Origin: Endozoicomonas sp965198415 | GTDB taxonomy: Bacteria; Pseudomonadota; Gammaproteobacteria; Pseudomonadales; Endozoicomonadaceae | Direction: 5' to 3' | DNA length: 64,000 nucleotides | Assembly: GCA_965198415.1 (NCBI GenBank) | Contig: CBDAPN010000012.1 | Location: forward strand, 1 to 64,000 | In this document: positions 33,622 through 42,913 of the stretch, piece by piece | How the letters are laid out: every line of letters starts with the position of its first letter | Numbering within the stretch: the stretch's first letter is position 1 | Translations under genes and position numbers: made by a program | The notes under the pieces: model-generated | Seen by the model: only the letters and a program-made list of their open reading frames with translations | The model's database searches: none | What the model was told of the DNA's origin: nothing

Positions 33622-33973
33622 TTCAATCTCCTTATTTACATCTCTGTTAAGTCAATAACCGTCAATTCTGAGCACGCTGGTGCATTGGTTAAGAAGCTGA
33701 TGATATCACCACGGATAAGATGGGTGAAATTATACGACACCAACCTCAGTACAGACATTATCTGACCTTGAAACTGCGTTAGCATTCTGTTCAAAGTATT
33801 GAAGTATATGCCAGCTCAACCGTTAATGCTTAAGAATTATTCAGCGAACCCAGTCTAGCTACCAGTAACAGGATTTCCATGCGTATTTCTACCTGCAAAA
33901 AATCGTGTCAAAGTCCGGCAACCCTGCCCTGAGAGGTTACTCCGATGCATAAAGCATCCTGCAAAGGGCAGAA
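33622..33973. other. Intergenic region upstream of csrA
   Basis: No gene is visible. The csrA promoter region should lie here on the minus strand. A GGAG ribosome-binding site is present just upstream of the csrA start (the CTCC at 33629-33632 on the plus strand). Confidence 0.4.
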
Positions 33974-33993
33974 TGAGCCTCTAATAAGGCTCA
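33974..33993 (-). terminator. lysC terminator hairpin
   Basis: The 6-bp stem TGAGCC / GGCTCA with an 8-base AT-rich loop lies 24 bases beyond the lysC stop on the minus strand. A short ATT follows the stem in that direction. Confidence 0.55.
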
Positions 33994-34016
33994 CGGTTTT
34001 TCGTTGTATTGACTTT

Positions 34017-35258
34017 TTAGACCGCAGAATTTTGTATTGGTTCCCGATCAAGTTCAAAAGCTGAATGAAGTGCCCGAACCGCCAGCTCCAGATACTTTTC
34101 AGCAATGATCACAGACACTTTGATTTCAGACGTTGAGATAATCTGGATATTGATTCCCTCAGCCGCCAACGCCTCAAACATTTTGGTGGCAACCCCCGCA
34201 TGGGAGCGCATACCAACACCCACAATGGAGACTTTGGCGATTTTCATATCGCCATCAAATTCCCGGGCGCCCAGCTCTTGCACCACCTCCTCAACCACCG
34301 TCAACACACGATCGTAGTCGTTACGGTGGACGGTAAAGGTGAAGTCAGTGGTTCTGTCTTCTGCGGTATTCTGGACAATCATGTCCACCTCAATGTTGGC
34401 ACGACTGACCGGCCCGAGAATACGGTAAGCGACACCGGGGATATCGGGCACGCCTTTGATGGTCAGTTTGGCTTCATCTCGGTTAAACGCAATCCCGGAA
34501 ACGACCGGTGACTCCATGGCGATACCCTCATCCAGTGTAATCAGTGTTCCAGGGCCGTCCTGGAAGGTGTGTAAAACTCTCAGGTTCACATTGTATTTAC
34601 CAGCAAACTCCACCGCCCGGATCTGCAACACCTTAGAGCCGAGGCTGGCCATTTCCAGCATCTCTTCAAAGGTGATTTTATCCAGTCGCCGTGCGCCCTC
34701 TACCACCCGTGGGTCGGTAGTGTAAACCCCGTCCACGTCGGTGTAAATCTGGCATTCATCACCCTTCAGGGCTGCTGCTAAGGCAACGGCGGTGGTATCG
34801 GAGCCACCCCGGCCAAGGGTGGTAATATTGCCTTCATCATCACACCCCTGAAACCCAGCAACCACCACAACACGCCCAAGCTCCAGATCTTTTTCAATAC
34901 GCTCGGTGTCAATGCTCTTTATGCGAGCTTTGGTGTGGGCATCATCGGTAACAATGGCCACCTGGCTACCGGTATAGGAGGTGGCAGGACAGCCCCGCTC
35001 ATTCAGAGCCATGCACAACAGGCCAATAGTGACCTGCTCCCCGGTTGAGAGGATAACGTCCATCTCCCGGGGAGTGGGCTGTGACTGCATGGATTGAGCC
35101 AGCTCAAGCAACCGGTTAGTTTCACCACTCATTGCCGACACCACCACCACAATGTCGTGCCCCTGCTCACGGAACCCCTTGACCTTGTCAGCCACACCCT
35201 GAATTCGCTCAGTCGTGCCAACCGAGGTGCCGCCAAATTTCTGTACTATTAGCGCCAT
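34017..35258 (-). CDS. lysC: Aspartate kinase
   Basis: A 413-residue enzyme that phosphorylates L-aspartate, the first step to lysine, threonine, methionine and diaminopimelate. The N-terminal amino-acid kinase domain starts IVQKFGGTSVG and contains LGRGGSDTTAVALA. Two C-terminal ACT domains (from about residue 265; ITIKGVPDIPGVAYRI-like and VSIVGVGMRSHAG) bind feedback effectors. Length and organisation match the Pseudomonas-type monofunctional LysC. It is downstream of alaS on the same strand with a 160-base gap. Confidence 0.96.
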   Translation of the reverse strand: MALIVQKFGGTSVGTTERIQGVADKVKGFREQGHDIVVVVSAMSGETNRLLELAQSMQSQPTPREMDVILSTGEQVTIGLLCMALNERGCPATSYTGSQVAIVTDDAHTKARIKSIDTERIEKDLELGRVVVVAGFQGCDDEGNITTLGRGGSDTTAVALAAALKGDECQIYTDVDGVYTTDPRVVEGARRLDKITFEEMLEMASLGSKVLQIRAVEFAGKYNVNLRVLHTFQDGPGTLITLDEGIAMESPVVSGIAFNRDEAKLTIKGVPDIPGVAYRILGPVSRANIEVDMIVQNTAEDRTTDFTFTVHRNDYDRVLTVVEEVVQELGAREFDGDMKIAKVSIVGVGMRSHAGVATKMFEALAAEGINIQIISTSEIKVSVIIAEKYLELAVRALHSAFELDREPIQNSAV

Positions 35259-35418
35259 GTTGTTCTACTTTAATTTACCTGCACAAAACACACTAAGAAC
35301 CGTGTTAACCCCAAAACCGCTCGCACATCCAACACACCTGCGGGGTGCAAAAATGTACCATGAAACCCCGCTGTGTTGTACGTCTGTTGCGATGAAAAGC
35401 GAGACCGGCGGTTATCGC

Positions 35419-38040
35419 TTACAATCGCTCTTCCAACCAACCCTGCACAGACGCCAGGGCTTTGGCAAGATGTTCCGGCTGCGACCCGCCACCTTGAGCA
35501 AAATCCGGGCGCCCTCCGCCCTTGCCGCCAAGCTGCTCTGCCACCATCTTCAGCAGATCACCCGCCTTAACGCGCTCAGTAAGGTCTTTGGTCACCCCAA
35601 CGGCCAGCGGCACTTTACCACCGGCCTCGGTGGCCAAACAGACGATGCCTGAGCCCAGCTTGTTTTTCAGTTGATCCACCATATTTCGCAAGGATTTAGG
35701 GTCAACGCCATCGAGCTGCGTCACCAGCACTTGAACGCCGTTCACTGCCACCGCCTGAGAGAGTAAATCCGAGCTGCCGGCACTGGCCAGCTTCTGCTGC
35801 AGTTGTTGCAGCTCTTTTTCGAGCTGTTTGCTCTGGGTCATCACTGCCTGCAGTTTGGCATCCAGAGTTTCTGGTTTGGCTTTGAGGGCGCGACAGGCGT
35901 TATCAAGGTCAGCAAAACGTGCCTGCACGTATGCCTCAGCACCACTGCCGGTCAACGCTTCGATGCGCCGAACGCCAGCGGCTACGCCGCTTTCGCCAAC
36001 AATGCGAAAAGAGCCAATATCGCCGGTGCGATTGGCATGAATCCCCCCGCACAGCTCAATAGAAAAGTTATCGCTGCCCATCGACAACACCCGCACCTCG
36101 TCGGCATATTTCTCACCAAACAGGGCCATGGCGCCACGGGCTTTGGCGGCGTCCATATCCATCAGCTCGGTTTGAACTGGTGTGTTGAGGCGCACCTGCT
36201 CATTGACCAAAGACTCAATGGCCTGCAACTGCTGTGGCTGCACCGGCTCTGAATGGGAGAAGTCAAAGCGCAGGCGTTCTGAATCCACCAACGAGCCTTT
36301 TTGCAGCACATGCTCTCCAAGCACCCGGCGCAGGGCGGCATGGAGCAGGTGGGTTGCGGAGTGATTTAGCGAGGTAGCGCGACGTTTTTCAGCGTCCACA
36401 TCGGCAGCGACTTCTTCGCCAAGGCGTAACGCACCTTGAGTTACCTCCACCGTGTGCAGGTGATGATCGCCCTGCTTTTTGGTATCCAGCACCCGCCCGG
36501 AGCCGGTGGCAAAATTTAACAACCCGGTATCGCCCACCTGACCGCCAGACTCCGCATAAAACGGCGTTTGTTCAAGAACAACGGTGGCCTGCTCCCCCTC
36601 ATTGACCTGACCAACGGGCTTGCCGTCCACAAACAGGGCATAGACCCGCCCCCGATCTGCCGTCGTAGCGTAGCCGGTAAACGTGGTGGCACCTTCAATC
36701 GTTAACGAACTGCTGTAATCCACCCCAAATTTACTGGATGCCCGGGCACGCTCACGCTGAGCTTCCAGGGCTGTTTCAAACCCCGCCAAATCCACCTTGA
36801 GGTTACGCTCCCGGGCGATGTCTTCGGTCAGATCGACCGGAAAGCCATAGGTGTCGTAGAGGGTAAACAGTGTGTCGCCAAGAATCACATCGCCGGTCAT
36901 GGTGGCGATGCGCTCTTCAAGCAACTTCATGCCTTTGTCCAGCGTGCGGTTGAACTGTTCTTCTTCTTGCAGCAGTACCCGTTCAATTTGGGACTGGTTG
37001 CGGCCGAGGTCCGGGTAGGCGACCCCCATCACCCGAATCAACCCCGCCACCAGCTTATAAAAGAAAGGGTCTTTGGCACCGAGTTTGTGCCCATGACGAC
37101 AGGCGCGGCGAATGATCCGGCGCAACGTGTAGCCACGACCTTCGTTGGATGGCAAAACGCCGTCACTAATCAAAAAACTGCAAGAGCGGATGTGGTCGGC
37201 AATGACCCGCAGCGAGGCTTCCGTGGTGGCCACATTTCCCAGTAAGGCGGAGGCATCATTGAGCAGTGCCTGAAACAGGTCAATCTCGTAGTTGCTGTGC
37301 ACCTGCTGTAAAACCGCTGCAATCCGCTCCAGTCCCATGCCGGTATCTACAGACGGTTTGGGCAGCAGCATCATTTCGCCATCGCTCTGGCGGTTGTACT
37401 GCATGAAAACGATATTCCAGATTTCAACAAACCGGTCACCGTCTTCATCGGGTGTGCCGGGACGGCCACCAAAAATCGCCTCGCCGTGGTCGTAGAAAAT
37501 CTCAGTGCACGGACCACAAGGGCCGGTATCTCCCATCTGCCAGAAGTTATCCGAAGCGTAGGGTGCGCCTTTGTTATCACCGATGCGGATAATATCGTCT
37601 TTGGCGACGCCAATCTCGTTATGCCAGATATCAAAGGCTTCATCGTCGGCGGCATAAATGGTAACGCACAGGCGCTCTTTGGGCAGTTTCAATGTGCCGG
37701 TAAGGAAATTCCAGGCAAAATGAATGGCTTCTTTTTTAAAGTAATCGCCAAAACTGAAGTTCCCGAGCATCTCAAAAAACGTATGGTGACGGGCGGTATA
37801 GCCGACGTTGTCCAGATCGTTATGCTTGCCCCCGGCACGAACAACCTTTTGTGCCGTAGCCGCCCGCGTGTAATCGCGCTGCTCACGCCCGAGAAACACA
37901 TCTTTGAACTGATTCATCCCGGCGTTAGTGAACAGCAACGTTGGGTCGTCATGGGGGGCCAGAGTGCTACTGGCAACCACCTCATGACCATTGTCGTTGA
38001 AGTATTTCAGAAATGCAGAGCGTATCTCGTTTGTTTTCAT
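35419..38040 (-). CDS. alaS: Alanyl-tRNA synthetase
   Basis: An 873-residue class II synthetase that charges tRNA-Ala. The N-terminal aminoacylation domain begins MKTNEIRSAFLKYF and contains the motif 2-type segment KVVRAGGKHNDLDNVG. The editing domain has the zinc-type histidines SATHLLHAALR (HxxxH) and the CGGIH motif. The C-terminal C-Ala domain contains GGKGGGRPDFAQGGG. Full length relative to E. coli (876). The alaS-lysC-csrA-tRNA-Ser order is a familiar gammaproteobacterial cluster. Confidence 0.98.
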   Translation of the reverse strand: MKTNEIRSAFLKYFNDNGHEVVASSTLAPHDDPTLLFTNAGMNQFKDVFLGREQRDYTRAATAQKVVRAGGKHNDLDNVGYTARHHTFFEMLGNFSFGDYFKKEAIHFAWNFLTGTLKLPKERLCVTIYAADDEAFDIWHNEIGVAKDDIIRIGDNKGAPYASDNFWQMGDTGPCGPCTEIFYDHGEAIFGGRPGTPDEDGDRFVEIWNIVFMQYNRQSDGEMMLLPKPSVDTGMGLERIAAVLQQVHSNYEIDLFQALLNDASALLGNVATTEASLRVIADHIRSCSFLISDGVLPSNEGRGYTLRRIIRRACRHGHKLGAKDPFFYKLVAGLIRVMGVAYPDLGRNQSQIERVLLQEEEQFNRTLDKGMKLLEERIATMTGDVILGDTLFTLYDTYGFPVDLTEDIARERNLKVDLAGFETALEAQRERARASSKFGVDYSSSLTIEGATTFTGYATTADRGRVYALFVDGKPVGQVNEGEQATVVLEQTPFYAESGGQVGDTGLLNFATGSGRVLDTKKQGDHHLHTVEVTQGALRLGEEVAADVDAEKRRATSLNHSATHLLHAALRRVLGEHVLQKGSLVDSERLRFDFSHSEPVQPQQLQAIESLVNEQVRLNTPVQTELMDMDAAKARGAMALFGEKYADEVRVLSMGSDNFSIELCGGIHANRTGDIGSFRIVGESGVAAGVRRIEALTGSGAEAYVQARFADLDNACRALKAKPETLDAKLQAVMTQSKQLEKELQQLQQKLASAGSSDLLSQAVAVNGVQVLVTQLDGVDPKSLRNMVDQLKNKLGSGIVCLATEAGGKVPLAVGVTKDLTERVKAGDLLKMVAEQLGGKGGGRPDFAQGGGSQPEHLAKALASVQGWLEERL

Positions 38041-38464
38041 AAATATGCAGTTCCCACCGGGAAGGCGTGATTGTAAAAATAAAGTCGGCAGGCATTATAT
38101 AGGATCGGCGCAAAAAAATGAGCCTTTCATCGCCTCTGGTCGGGGTATTTTTATCCCAGCAAGCATTTTATAAGGTGCATGAGAGCCAAAAGGCTGCCCC
38201 TGTAAGCCTGCCTAGCGGATAGGGCAGAAAATTGCGGGCAGTAATTTGCGCTCTGCTTGCCATTAAGGTTTGTGCACTCAACAGGCCACCCAAGCGCTTT
38301 AGACAACAACCAGTGAGCGTACGCCTGCAGTTCGTTATTTTTGCGAGATACGACAGCTTAAGGCCACCTCTGCAAGTGGTGAATCTTCAGCTCGACACCA
38401 GTGATTTTTATACTGATTTCAAATACCCTGCAGGCACTTTACCCAACCAACAGGCAGCGCATTG
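38041..38464. other. Divergent intergenic region alaS / GNAT gene
   Basis: These 424 bases should hold the alaS promoter on the minus strand and the GNAT promoter on the plus strand. A TTG-initiated frame of 77 codons at 38232-38465 runs into the GNAT start but has no ribosome-binding site or family resemblance. I see no RNA gene or clear repeat. Confidence 0.4.
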
Positions 38465-38959
38465 ATGATACGAAAAGCCATTCCCAGTGACTGTGTGCAG
38501 ATAGCTGAAATCTATAACGATTACATCTTAAACAGCACCGCCACGTTTGAAATTGCTCCGATTAACCCCACAGACATTGAGCACAGACTGGCCAACGCCC
38601 ACTGTTTTTTAGTGTATGAAGAGGCATCACGGGTGCTTGGTTACGCTTACGCTGCCAAATACCATCCCCGCGCTGCTTATCGTTATACCGCAGAGTGCTC
38701 TATTTATCTTCGCACTGGCGAAGCGGGCCGGGGCTTGGGAACTGCTTTGTATGAAAAACTGTTCATCGACGCCAAAGCGTTCGGTATTCGTGAAATGGTG
38801 GCCGTTATTGCACTGCCCAACAGCGGCAGTGAGGCGCTGCATAAAAAACTCGGGTTTCGACGGGTAGGAGTCGTCGAGCGATGCGGTATCAAATTTGGGC
38901 AGGTCATTGATACTTCTATTTGGCAACGCTCCTTACTCGAACCGAATACGTCATTATGA
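38465..38959 (+). CDS. GNAT-family N-acetyltransferase (Pat/MnaT type)
   Basis: A 164-residue acetyltransferase from the ATG at 38465; a TTG one codon earlier is also possible. The N-terminus IRKAIPSDCVQIAEIYNDYI and the segment YHPRAAYRYTAECSIYL are typical of the phosphinothricin/methionine sulfoximine acetyltransferase subgroup. The acetyl-CoA loop is RTGEAGRGLGTALYEKL (R/Q-x-x-G-x-G/A). The final part (LHKKLGFRRVGVVERCGIKFG) also fits. The likely substrate is a small amine or amino-acid analogue, but this cannot be fixed from sequence. Confidence 0.85.
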   Translation: MIRKAIPSDCVQIAEIYNDYILNSTATFEIAPINPTDIEHRLANAHCFLVYEEASRVLGYAYAAKYHPRAAYRYTAECSIYLRTGEAGRGLGTALYEKLFIDAKAFGIREMVAVIALPNSGSEALHKKLGFRRVGVVERCGIKFGQVIDTSIWQRSLLEPNTSL

Positions 38960-38997
38960 ACAGTGGCTGACTCAGCCAACTGCTTGGCAATAATCTA

Positions 38998-40206
38998 TCA
39001 ACAATCGCGCAGGCGAAGCGCCCCGACAAGAGCCAGCAACTGACACAGCAGTAACGGCGCAAACGCCCATTGGTAATCGTGGGTGGTTAACTCGCCCAGC
39101 CCCGAAGGGGCAAGGCTTTCAAGAATAAAACCAATGAACGGCTGCATAACCGGCCCAGCCATTAACATGCAGCCATTGGCAATAGCAAGATAGACCCCCA
39201 CCCGCGCCGGATTGCTGATTTTTTTCACCACCGAAAACGCCAACATATAGCCACCGCTGCAAACCCCGGCCAGAAAACTGATCACGGCCAGCGTTTGCAT
39301 TGAGCAGGAGCAAAAAATCAGCAAGCTGAAAAATATCGGTGCGGTGATCGCACAGGCGATCATGACGGTCTTTTTCGACTGCAGCAGGCTTGCCAGCCAG
39401 CCCAAAAAGGGCGCACCGATGGCGGCACCCACAAAGATAAACGCCACCATATTGGCCACCGCCTCCTGCTCACCGGGGAACCGTTCATAAAAGAAAGGTA
39501 TTCCCCACAGCCCCCCAAAGCTGGCGATCATGGCAAACATGCCAAAGCCATAGAGACAGCACACCATCAAGGTGGCACGATCACCGGGTCGCGCTGCAAC
39601 CTCAACTTCACCGCCAACAGGCACCGAACCCTCCGGCTTGCTTCTGACAAAAATCGCCATCAATACAGCCAGCAACACCCCAACAACAGCCACCACCTGC
39701 ATCGCTCCTTGCCAGCCATAGTGCGCCATTAAATCGGGTATGAACAATGGCCCGATCCCACCGCCGACCAAAGCAAAGGCTTCAACCATGCCCACCATGG
39801 TCGGAAAGTAACGCTCCGGGAACCAGCGACTGGCCAAGGTCATACAGAGCACAATAACCGGCGAGGCAATAACCCCCATGGCGGCCCTTGATACACTCGC
39901 TGACCAGAACGATTGGGACACACTGAACCAGTAACAGGCACCGGCCATGAGCAGACTGCAGGCCACCAGCAGAGTTCGGGCATTGCAGCGGTCGGCAAGA
40001 TAACCGCCAGGTATTTGAAAGAGCAGATAAAAGCAGAGTAAAACGCTGGTCAGCCAACCAATGCCTGAGGTGTCAAGATCAAAAGATGACATCAGCTGCG
40101 GCACCATAACGGACGGCGCCCCCTGCAGCATAAACTGATAAGAACAGAGCAGCGCCGCCGTTAAGCAGACCAACGCCCCTCTCAAACTGATGGTATTTGT
40201 CGCCAC
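38998..40206 (-). CDS. Major facilitator superfamily transporter
   Basis: A 402-residue membrane protein with about twelve hydrophobic segments in two halves. The loop 2-3 signature is present as GGYLADRCNARTLL, and a large cytoplasmic loop (RSKPEGSVPVGGEVEV...) separates the halves. General likeness is to the anion:cation or organic-acid symporter-like group (YLLFQIPGGYLAD, SRWFPERYFP). The substrate is unknown. It is convergent with the GNAT gene, 38 bases apart, and stands alone on its strand. Confidence 0.85.
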   Translation of the reverse strand: MATNTISLRGALVCLTAALLCSYQFMLQGAPSVMVPQLMSSFDLDTSGIGWLTSVLLCFYLLFQIPGGYLADRCNARTLLVACSLLMAGACYWFSVSQSFWSASVSRAAMGVIASPVIVLCMTLASRWFPERYFPTMVGMVEAFALVGGGIGPLFIPDLMAHYGWQGAMQVVAVVGVLLAVLMAIFVRSKPEGSVPVGGEVEVAARPGDRATLMVCCLYGFGMFAMIASFGGLWGIPFFYERFPGEQEAVANMVAFIFVGAAIGAPFLGWLASLLQSKKTVMIACAITAPIFFSLLIFCSCSMQTLAVISFLAGVCSGGYMLAFSVVKKISNPARVGVYLAIANGCMLMAGPVMQPFIGFILESLAPSGLGELTTHDYQWAFAPLLLCQLLALVGALRLRDC

Positions 40207-40551
40207 CGCAATGACTCCCTGATAAATTTTTCTGCGTCCCTGACGGACTCCCCCACAAACCGGGATGTTTGCAGTGGTTTCAGTATTTTGGTTGTCTGTT
40301 AGAGCCCGACGAGAAGCGAAAGTTCACTCTTAAAACCAAAAAACGTGACTTTTTTATCGACATCAAATTTCGGGAGTGTAACGGCGTTTTTCCAAGGCGA
40401 GAAACAAGCCTCCCCAAGAGGCCATTTGGGAATAGCTCTTGCCGCAAAGACGACAGAAGGTTGAAGGTAAAGTCAGCAAGTTGTTGCCCGATTTGCTGCC
40501 ACGTTAGCGAACGGACTATTCTCAGGTAGCCTCATAGCCTAAGACGCTGGC
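40207..40551. other. Intergenic region between the MFS gene and sixA
   Basis: Nothing recognisable lies in these 345 bases. A plus-strand 86-codon frame at 40269-40529 is cysteine- and arginine-rich with no family or ribosome-binding site and is probably spurious. The MFS promoter must lie near 40210-40280. Confidence 0.4.
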
Positions 40552-41025
40552 TTAGCCGGGCATTACTGTGTCGATAATCCGCCCCATGGCCGGTGCCACT
40601 ATTTCCATTTCGAGAATGACTGCCATCCCCGTTTGAAAGGCAACCGTCGTTGGCTCAGCGCACAACAGCTCGGTAAGCTGGCCAACCAGTGGCATGTGGC
40701 TGACCACCAGAATCACCTGGGCCTCGGGCAGCGTATTAATCACTTTAAACGGATCACCCTCGGGTATGAGCTGTGCCAGGGTTTCGACTTTGAAGCCTGA
40801 CATCATCCCCAGCTGCACAAACACCCCACCCGCCACCGCTGCGGTTTGCTGCGCCCGCCGGTAAGGGCTGGCACAAATGCACTCAATGCTTTGACGGGCA
40901 AAGGTTTTTGCTAAAGCATTAGCGGTGCTGGTGACTTCACGAATGCCTTGGCCGGTAAGGTCGCGCTCTGCATCAGAAGGGGCGGACCACGACGCCTGGC
41001 CGTGGCGCATGATGATGAGTTTCAT
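40552..41025 (-). CDS. sixA: Phosphohistidine phosphatase SixA
   Basis: A 157-residue histidine phosphatase of the phosphoglycerate-mutase-like superfamily. The catalytic RHG is at residues 7-9 (MKLIIMRHGQAS, nucleophile His8), and the second catalytic histidine is in VVSHMPLVGQL. SixA removes phosphate from histidine phosphotransfer or PTS-type proteins. It follows a DUF4389 gene by two bases and gpsA upstream of that, a conserved trio in Pseudomonas relatives. Confidence 0.92.
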   Translation of the reverse strand: MKLIIMRHGQASWSAPSDAERDLTGQGIREVTSTANALAKTFARQSIECICASPYRRAQQTAAVAGGVFVQLGMMSGFKVETLAQLIPEGDPFKVINTLPEAQVILVVSHMPLVGQLTELLCAEPTTVAFQTGMAVILEMEIVAPAMGRIIDTVMPG

Positions 41026-41027
41026 GT

Positions 41028-41324
41028 CTACTGGTTATCCGCATCATTGCCAGCACCCGGCCAGTCAGAAAACGGGTAAGGCTTGACCTCAGAGTTATAG
41101 GTAACAAAGCGGACGATCTGGTAGATGAACCGATTCAAGCTGGCGCTGAACGTCAACAGCCTTTTGTTAGGCTCATTCATAATAAAGCCGTGAATGGCCT
41201 GAATGACCCCAATCCACACCACCAGCAAGCCTGCAAGGTAGGCCGCCATGCCAAAGACCACCATAAAGACCAGCCGCAACCAACGGGACTCAGACTTCAG
41301 GTTGCTGATCAATTTTTCATCCAT
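41028..41324 (-). CDS. DUF4389 membrane protein
   Basis: A 98-residue protein with two transmembrane segments (LVFMVVFGMAAYLAGLLVVW is the first) and the family signature FIYQIVRFVTYNSEVKPYPFSDWP near the C-terminus, quoted here for recognition only in part. The function of DUF4389 proteins is unknown. It is coupled to sixA (two-base gap) and lies 104 bases downstream of gpsA on the same strand. Confidence 0.85.
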   Translation of the reverse strand: MDEKLISNLKSESRWLRLVFMVVFGMAAYLAGLLVVWIGVIQAIHGFIMNEPNKRLLTFSASLNRFIYQIVRFVTYNSEVKPYPFSDWPGAGNDADNQ

Positions 41325-41428
41325 AAGCGTTCCTCTGCAGAAGCTATCTGAAAACTAAAGGTTTGGTAAAAGCGTATTTGTGAGTTCGTTATCCGCACAA
41401 AGCGTCCATAAACAAGACAGCAGCCGTT

Positions 41429-42478
41429 TTATCGAGACATAAATTCTACATCAGTTTTCTGCTCTTTGAGCATCATACCTTTTACCAGTGCGCTGATGGC
41501 ATGACCGGCAAAAATAACACTGTACAACCCATCCACCAGCGGCATATAAACCCCGAGTTCGTCGGCTTTTTGCTTCACCTGCTGCAATGTATTCACCCCT
41601 TCAGCCACCTGCCCAAGGCGGGTCTGAGCTTCTTGCAACGAATAACCTTCACCGAGGGCGTAGCCAACCCGAAAGTTTCGGCTTAAATCGGAAGTACACG
41701 TTGCCACCAGATCACCCACCCCGGCCAGACCAAGAAAGGTCATGGGGTTGGCCCCAAGCGTAACGGCAAAGCGGCTCATTTCCGCCAGACTGCGGGTAAT
41801 GAGCATACTTTTGGTATTCTCTCCCATGCCAAGTGCAGCGCCGATTCCGGAGACGATGGCGTAAATATTCTTCAATGCGCCAGCGAGCTCAACTCCATAG
41901 ACATCGGTGTTGGAGTATACCCGAAAATAATCACAGTGCAGCACCGTCTGGATAGTCTGGCACAAATGCTCATCTTCGCTGGCAATCACGGTGGCCGTCA
42001 TCGCTTTGGCGACAATCTCACGGGCCAGATTGGGGCCACTGAGCACACCAATACATACCTGTTCTAACTCTTCGGTGAGAATCTGGCTCATCAGATCAAA
42101 GGTGCCCGGCTCTATGCCTTTGGTTGTACTGACGACCATTTTACCACTGAGCCAGTGAGCAGCTTTTTTAACCACCTCGCGAAACGACTTACTGGGAATG
42201 GCGATAAATACAATATCAGCGTCTGCAATCACCCGAGAAAGGTCACAGTCGGCGGTTACAGAAGAGTGAATAGTGTATTCCGGCAGATAGCGGGCATTGA
42301 TGTGCTGCTCGTTGATACTGCGAACCTGTTGCGAATCCCGCATCCACAGCTTCACCCGATGCCCGTTGGTGGCAGAAATATCCGCCAGCGCTGTACCAAA
42401 GCTACCGCCTCCGAGAACCGCAATATTATACCTGTTACCGACACCCTGCTCTGCCAGATTCTCTGCCCTGTTGGTCAT
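41429..42478 (-). CDS. gpsA: Glycerol-3-phosphate dehydrogenase [NAD(P)+]
   Basis: A 349-residue enzyme that reduces dihydroxyacetone phosphate to sn-glycerol 3-phosphate for phospholipid synthesis. The N-terminal nucleotide-binding motif is VLGGGSFGTALA, the conserved middle segment is STTKGIEPGT, and the catalytic lysine region is VYGVELAGALKNIYAI. It is slightly longer than E. coli GpsA (339) because of a short N-terminal extension (MTNRAENLAEQGVGNRYN). Location near fabA-fabB keeps lipid-synthesis genes together. Confidence 0.97.
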   Translation of the reverse strand: MTNRAENLAEQGVGNRYNIAVLGGGSFGTALADISATNGHRVKLWMRDSQQVRSINEQHINARYLPEYTIHSSVTADCDLSRVIADADIVFIAIPSKSFREVVKKAAHWLSGKMVVSTTKGIEPGTFDLMSQILTEELEQVCIGVLSGPNLAREIVAKAMTATVIASEDEHLCQTIQTVLHCDYFRVYSNTDVYGVELAGALKNIYAIVSGIGAALGMGENTKSMLITRSLAEMSRFAVTLGANPMTFLGLAGVGDLVATCTSDLSRNFRVGYALGEGYSLQEAQTRLGQVAEGVNTLQQVKQKADELGVYMPLVDGLYSVIFAGHAISALVKGMMLKEQKTDVEFMSR

Positions 42479-42552
42479 ATTGTTCTACCGCCGAATAGGT
42501 TTGCTCTTATATAAAGTCGTATTAAACCACAGAGACTGCTCGCCGCCCTAAA

Positions 42553-42603
42553 CCCAAAGGGCATAAACACCCAAAGGGCATAAATACCCAGAGGGCATGA
42601 AGG
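42553..42603. repeat. Three 17-bp direct repeats beside the TnpB remnant
   Basis: Units at 42553, 42570 and 42587 read CCCAAAGGGCATAAACA, CCCAAAGGGCATAAATA and CCCAGAGGGCATGAAGG. The unit is half of the palindrome at 18703-18725. A fourth variant, CCCAGAGGGCATAAAGG, lies at 42944 on the other side of the TnpB fragment, so the repeats flank it. Confidence 0.7.
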
Positions 42604-42609
42604 CGAGGC

Positions 42610-42861
42610 TTCTGACTTCACAGGCAGCCGCCAAGACCGTACTTACGCTTGCCTCCATCAGCAGAGACGGGCAGCCCTTCAATCTTTGTCGTGGGTTACT
42701 CCACAACCCAAACGTGCAAAGCCATGGTTTTTGAGCATGTTTTTTACTTCCAGCGTCTCCACAATCACCGCTTGGTTTTCGTCAATGAGCGCTCTGGACA
42801 GTTTGTGCTGAAAGTCATTACGGGCAAAGGCTACACGCTCATGCGTCTTTTCTACAAGCAA
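42610..42861 (-). pseudogene. C-terminal remnant of a TnpB (IS200/IS605 OrfB) gene
   Basis: The minus strand encodes KTHERVAFARNDFQHKLSRAL, then IDENQAVIVETLEVKNM and LKNHGFARLG, the conserved HxRVxNxRxDFxHKLS...EDLNVKxMxKN block of TnpB. A frameshift near 42690 then leads into IEGLPVSADGGKRKYGLGGCL and a stop, which resembles the usual C-terminal end of these proteins. The N-terminal two thirds, the zinc finger and the catalytic DED residues upstream are missing, and no TnpA is seen. TnpB is an RNA-guided nuclease that keeps its element in place; this copy is dead. Confidence 0.75.
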
Positions 42862-42896
42862 AAAGCAACGATAATAGCCAGAATACCCCCGATTAG

Positions 42897-42913
42897 AAGC
42901 CCGCTACGGGCTT
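42897..42913. repeat. Perfect short hairpin AAGCCCG-CTA-CGGGCTT
   Basis: A 7-bp perfect stem with a three-base loop lies 36 bases beyond the TnpB fragment. It looks like a REP-type or IS-end hairpin associated with the decayed element. An older boundary repeat (CCCAGAGGGCATAAAGG) follows at 42944. Confidence 0.5.

Noticed and set aside
38232..38465. 77-codon frame before the GNAT gene
   Set aside because: TTG start, no ribosome-binding site, overlaps the GNAT start, no recognisable features.
40269..40529. 86-codon frame between the MFS gene and sixA
   Set aside because: Cysteine/arginine-rich composition typical of chance frames; no ribosome-binding site.
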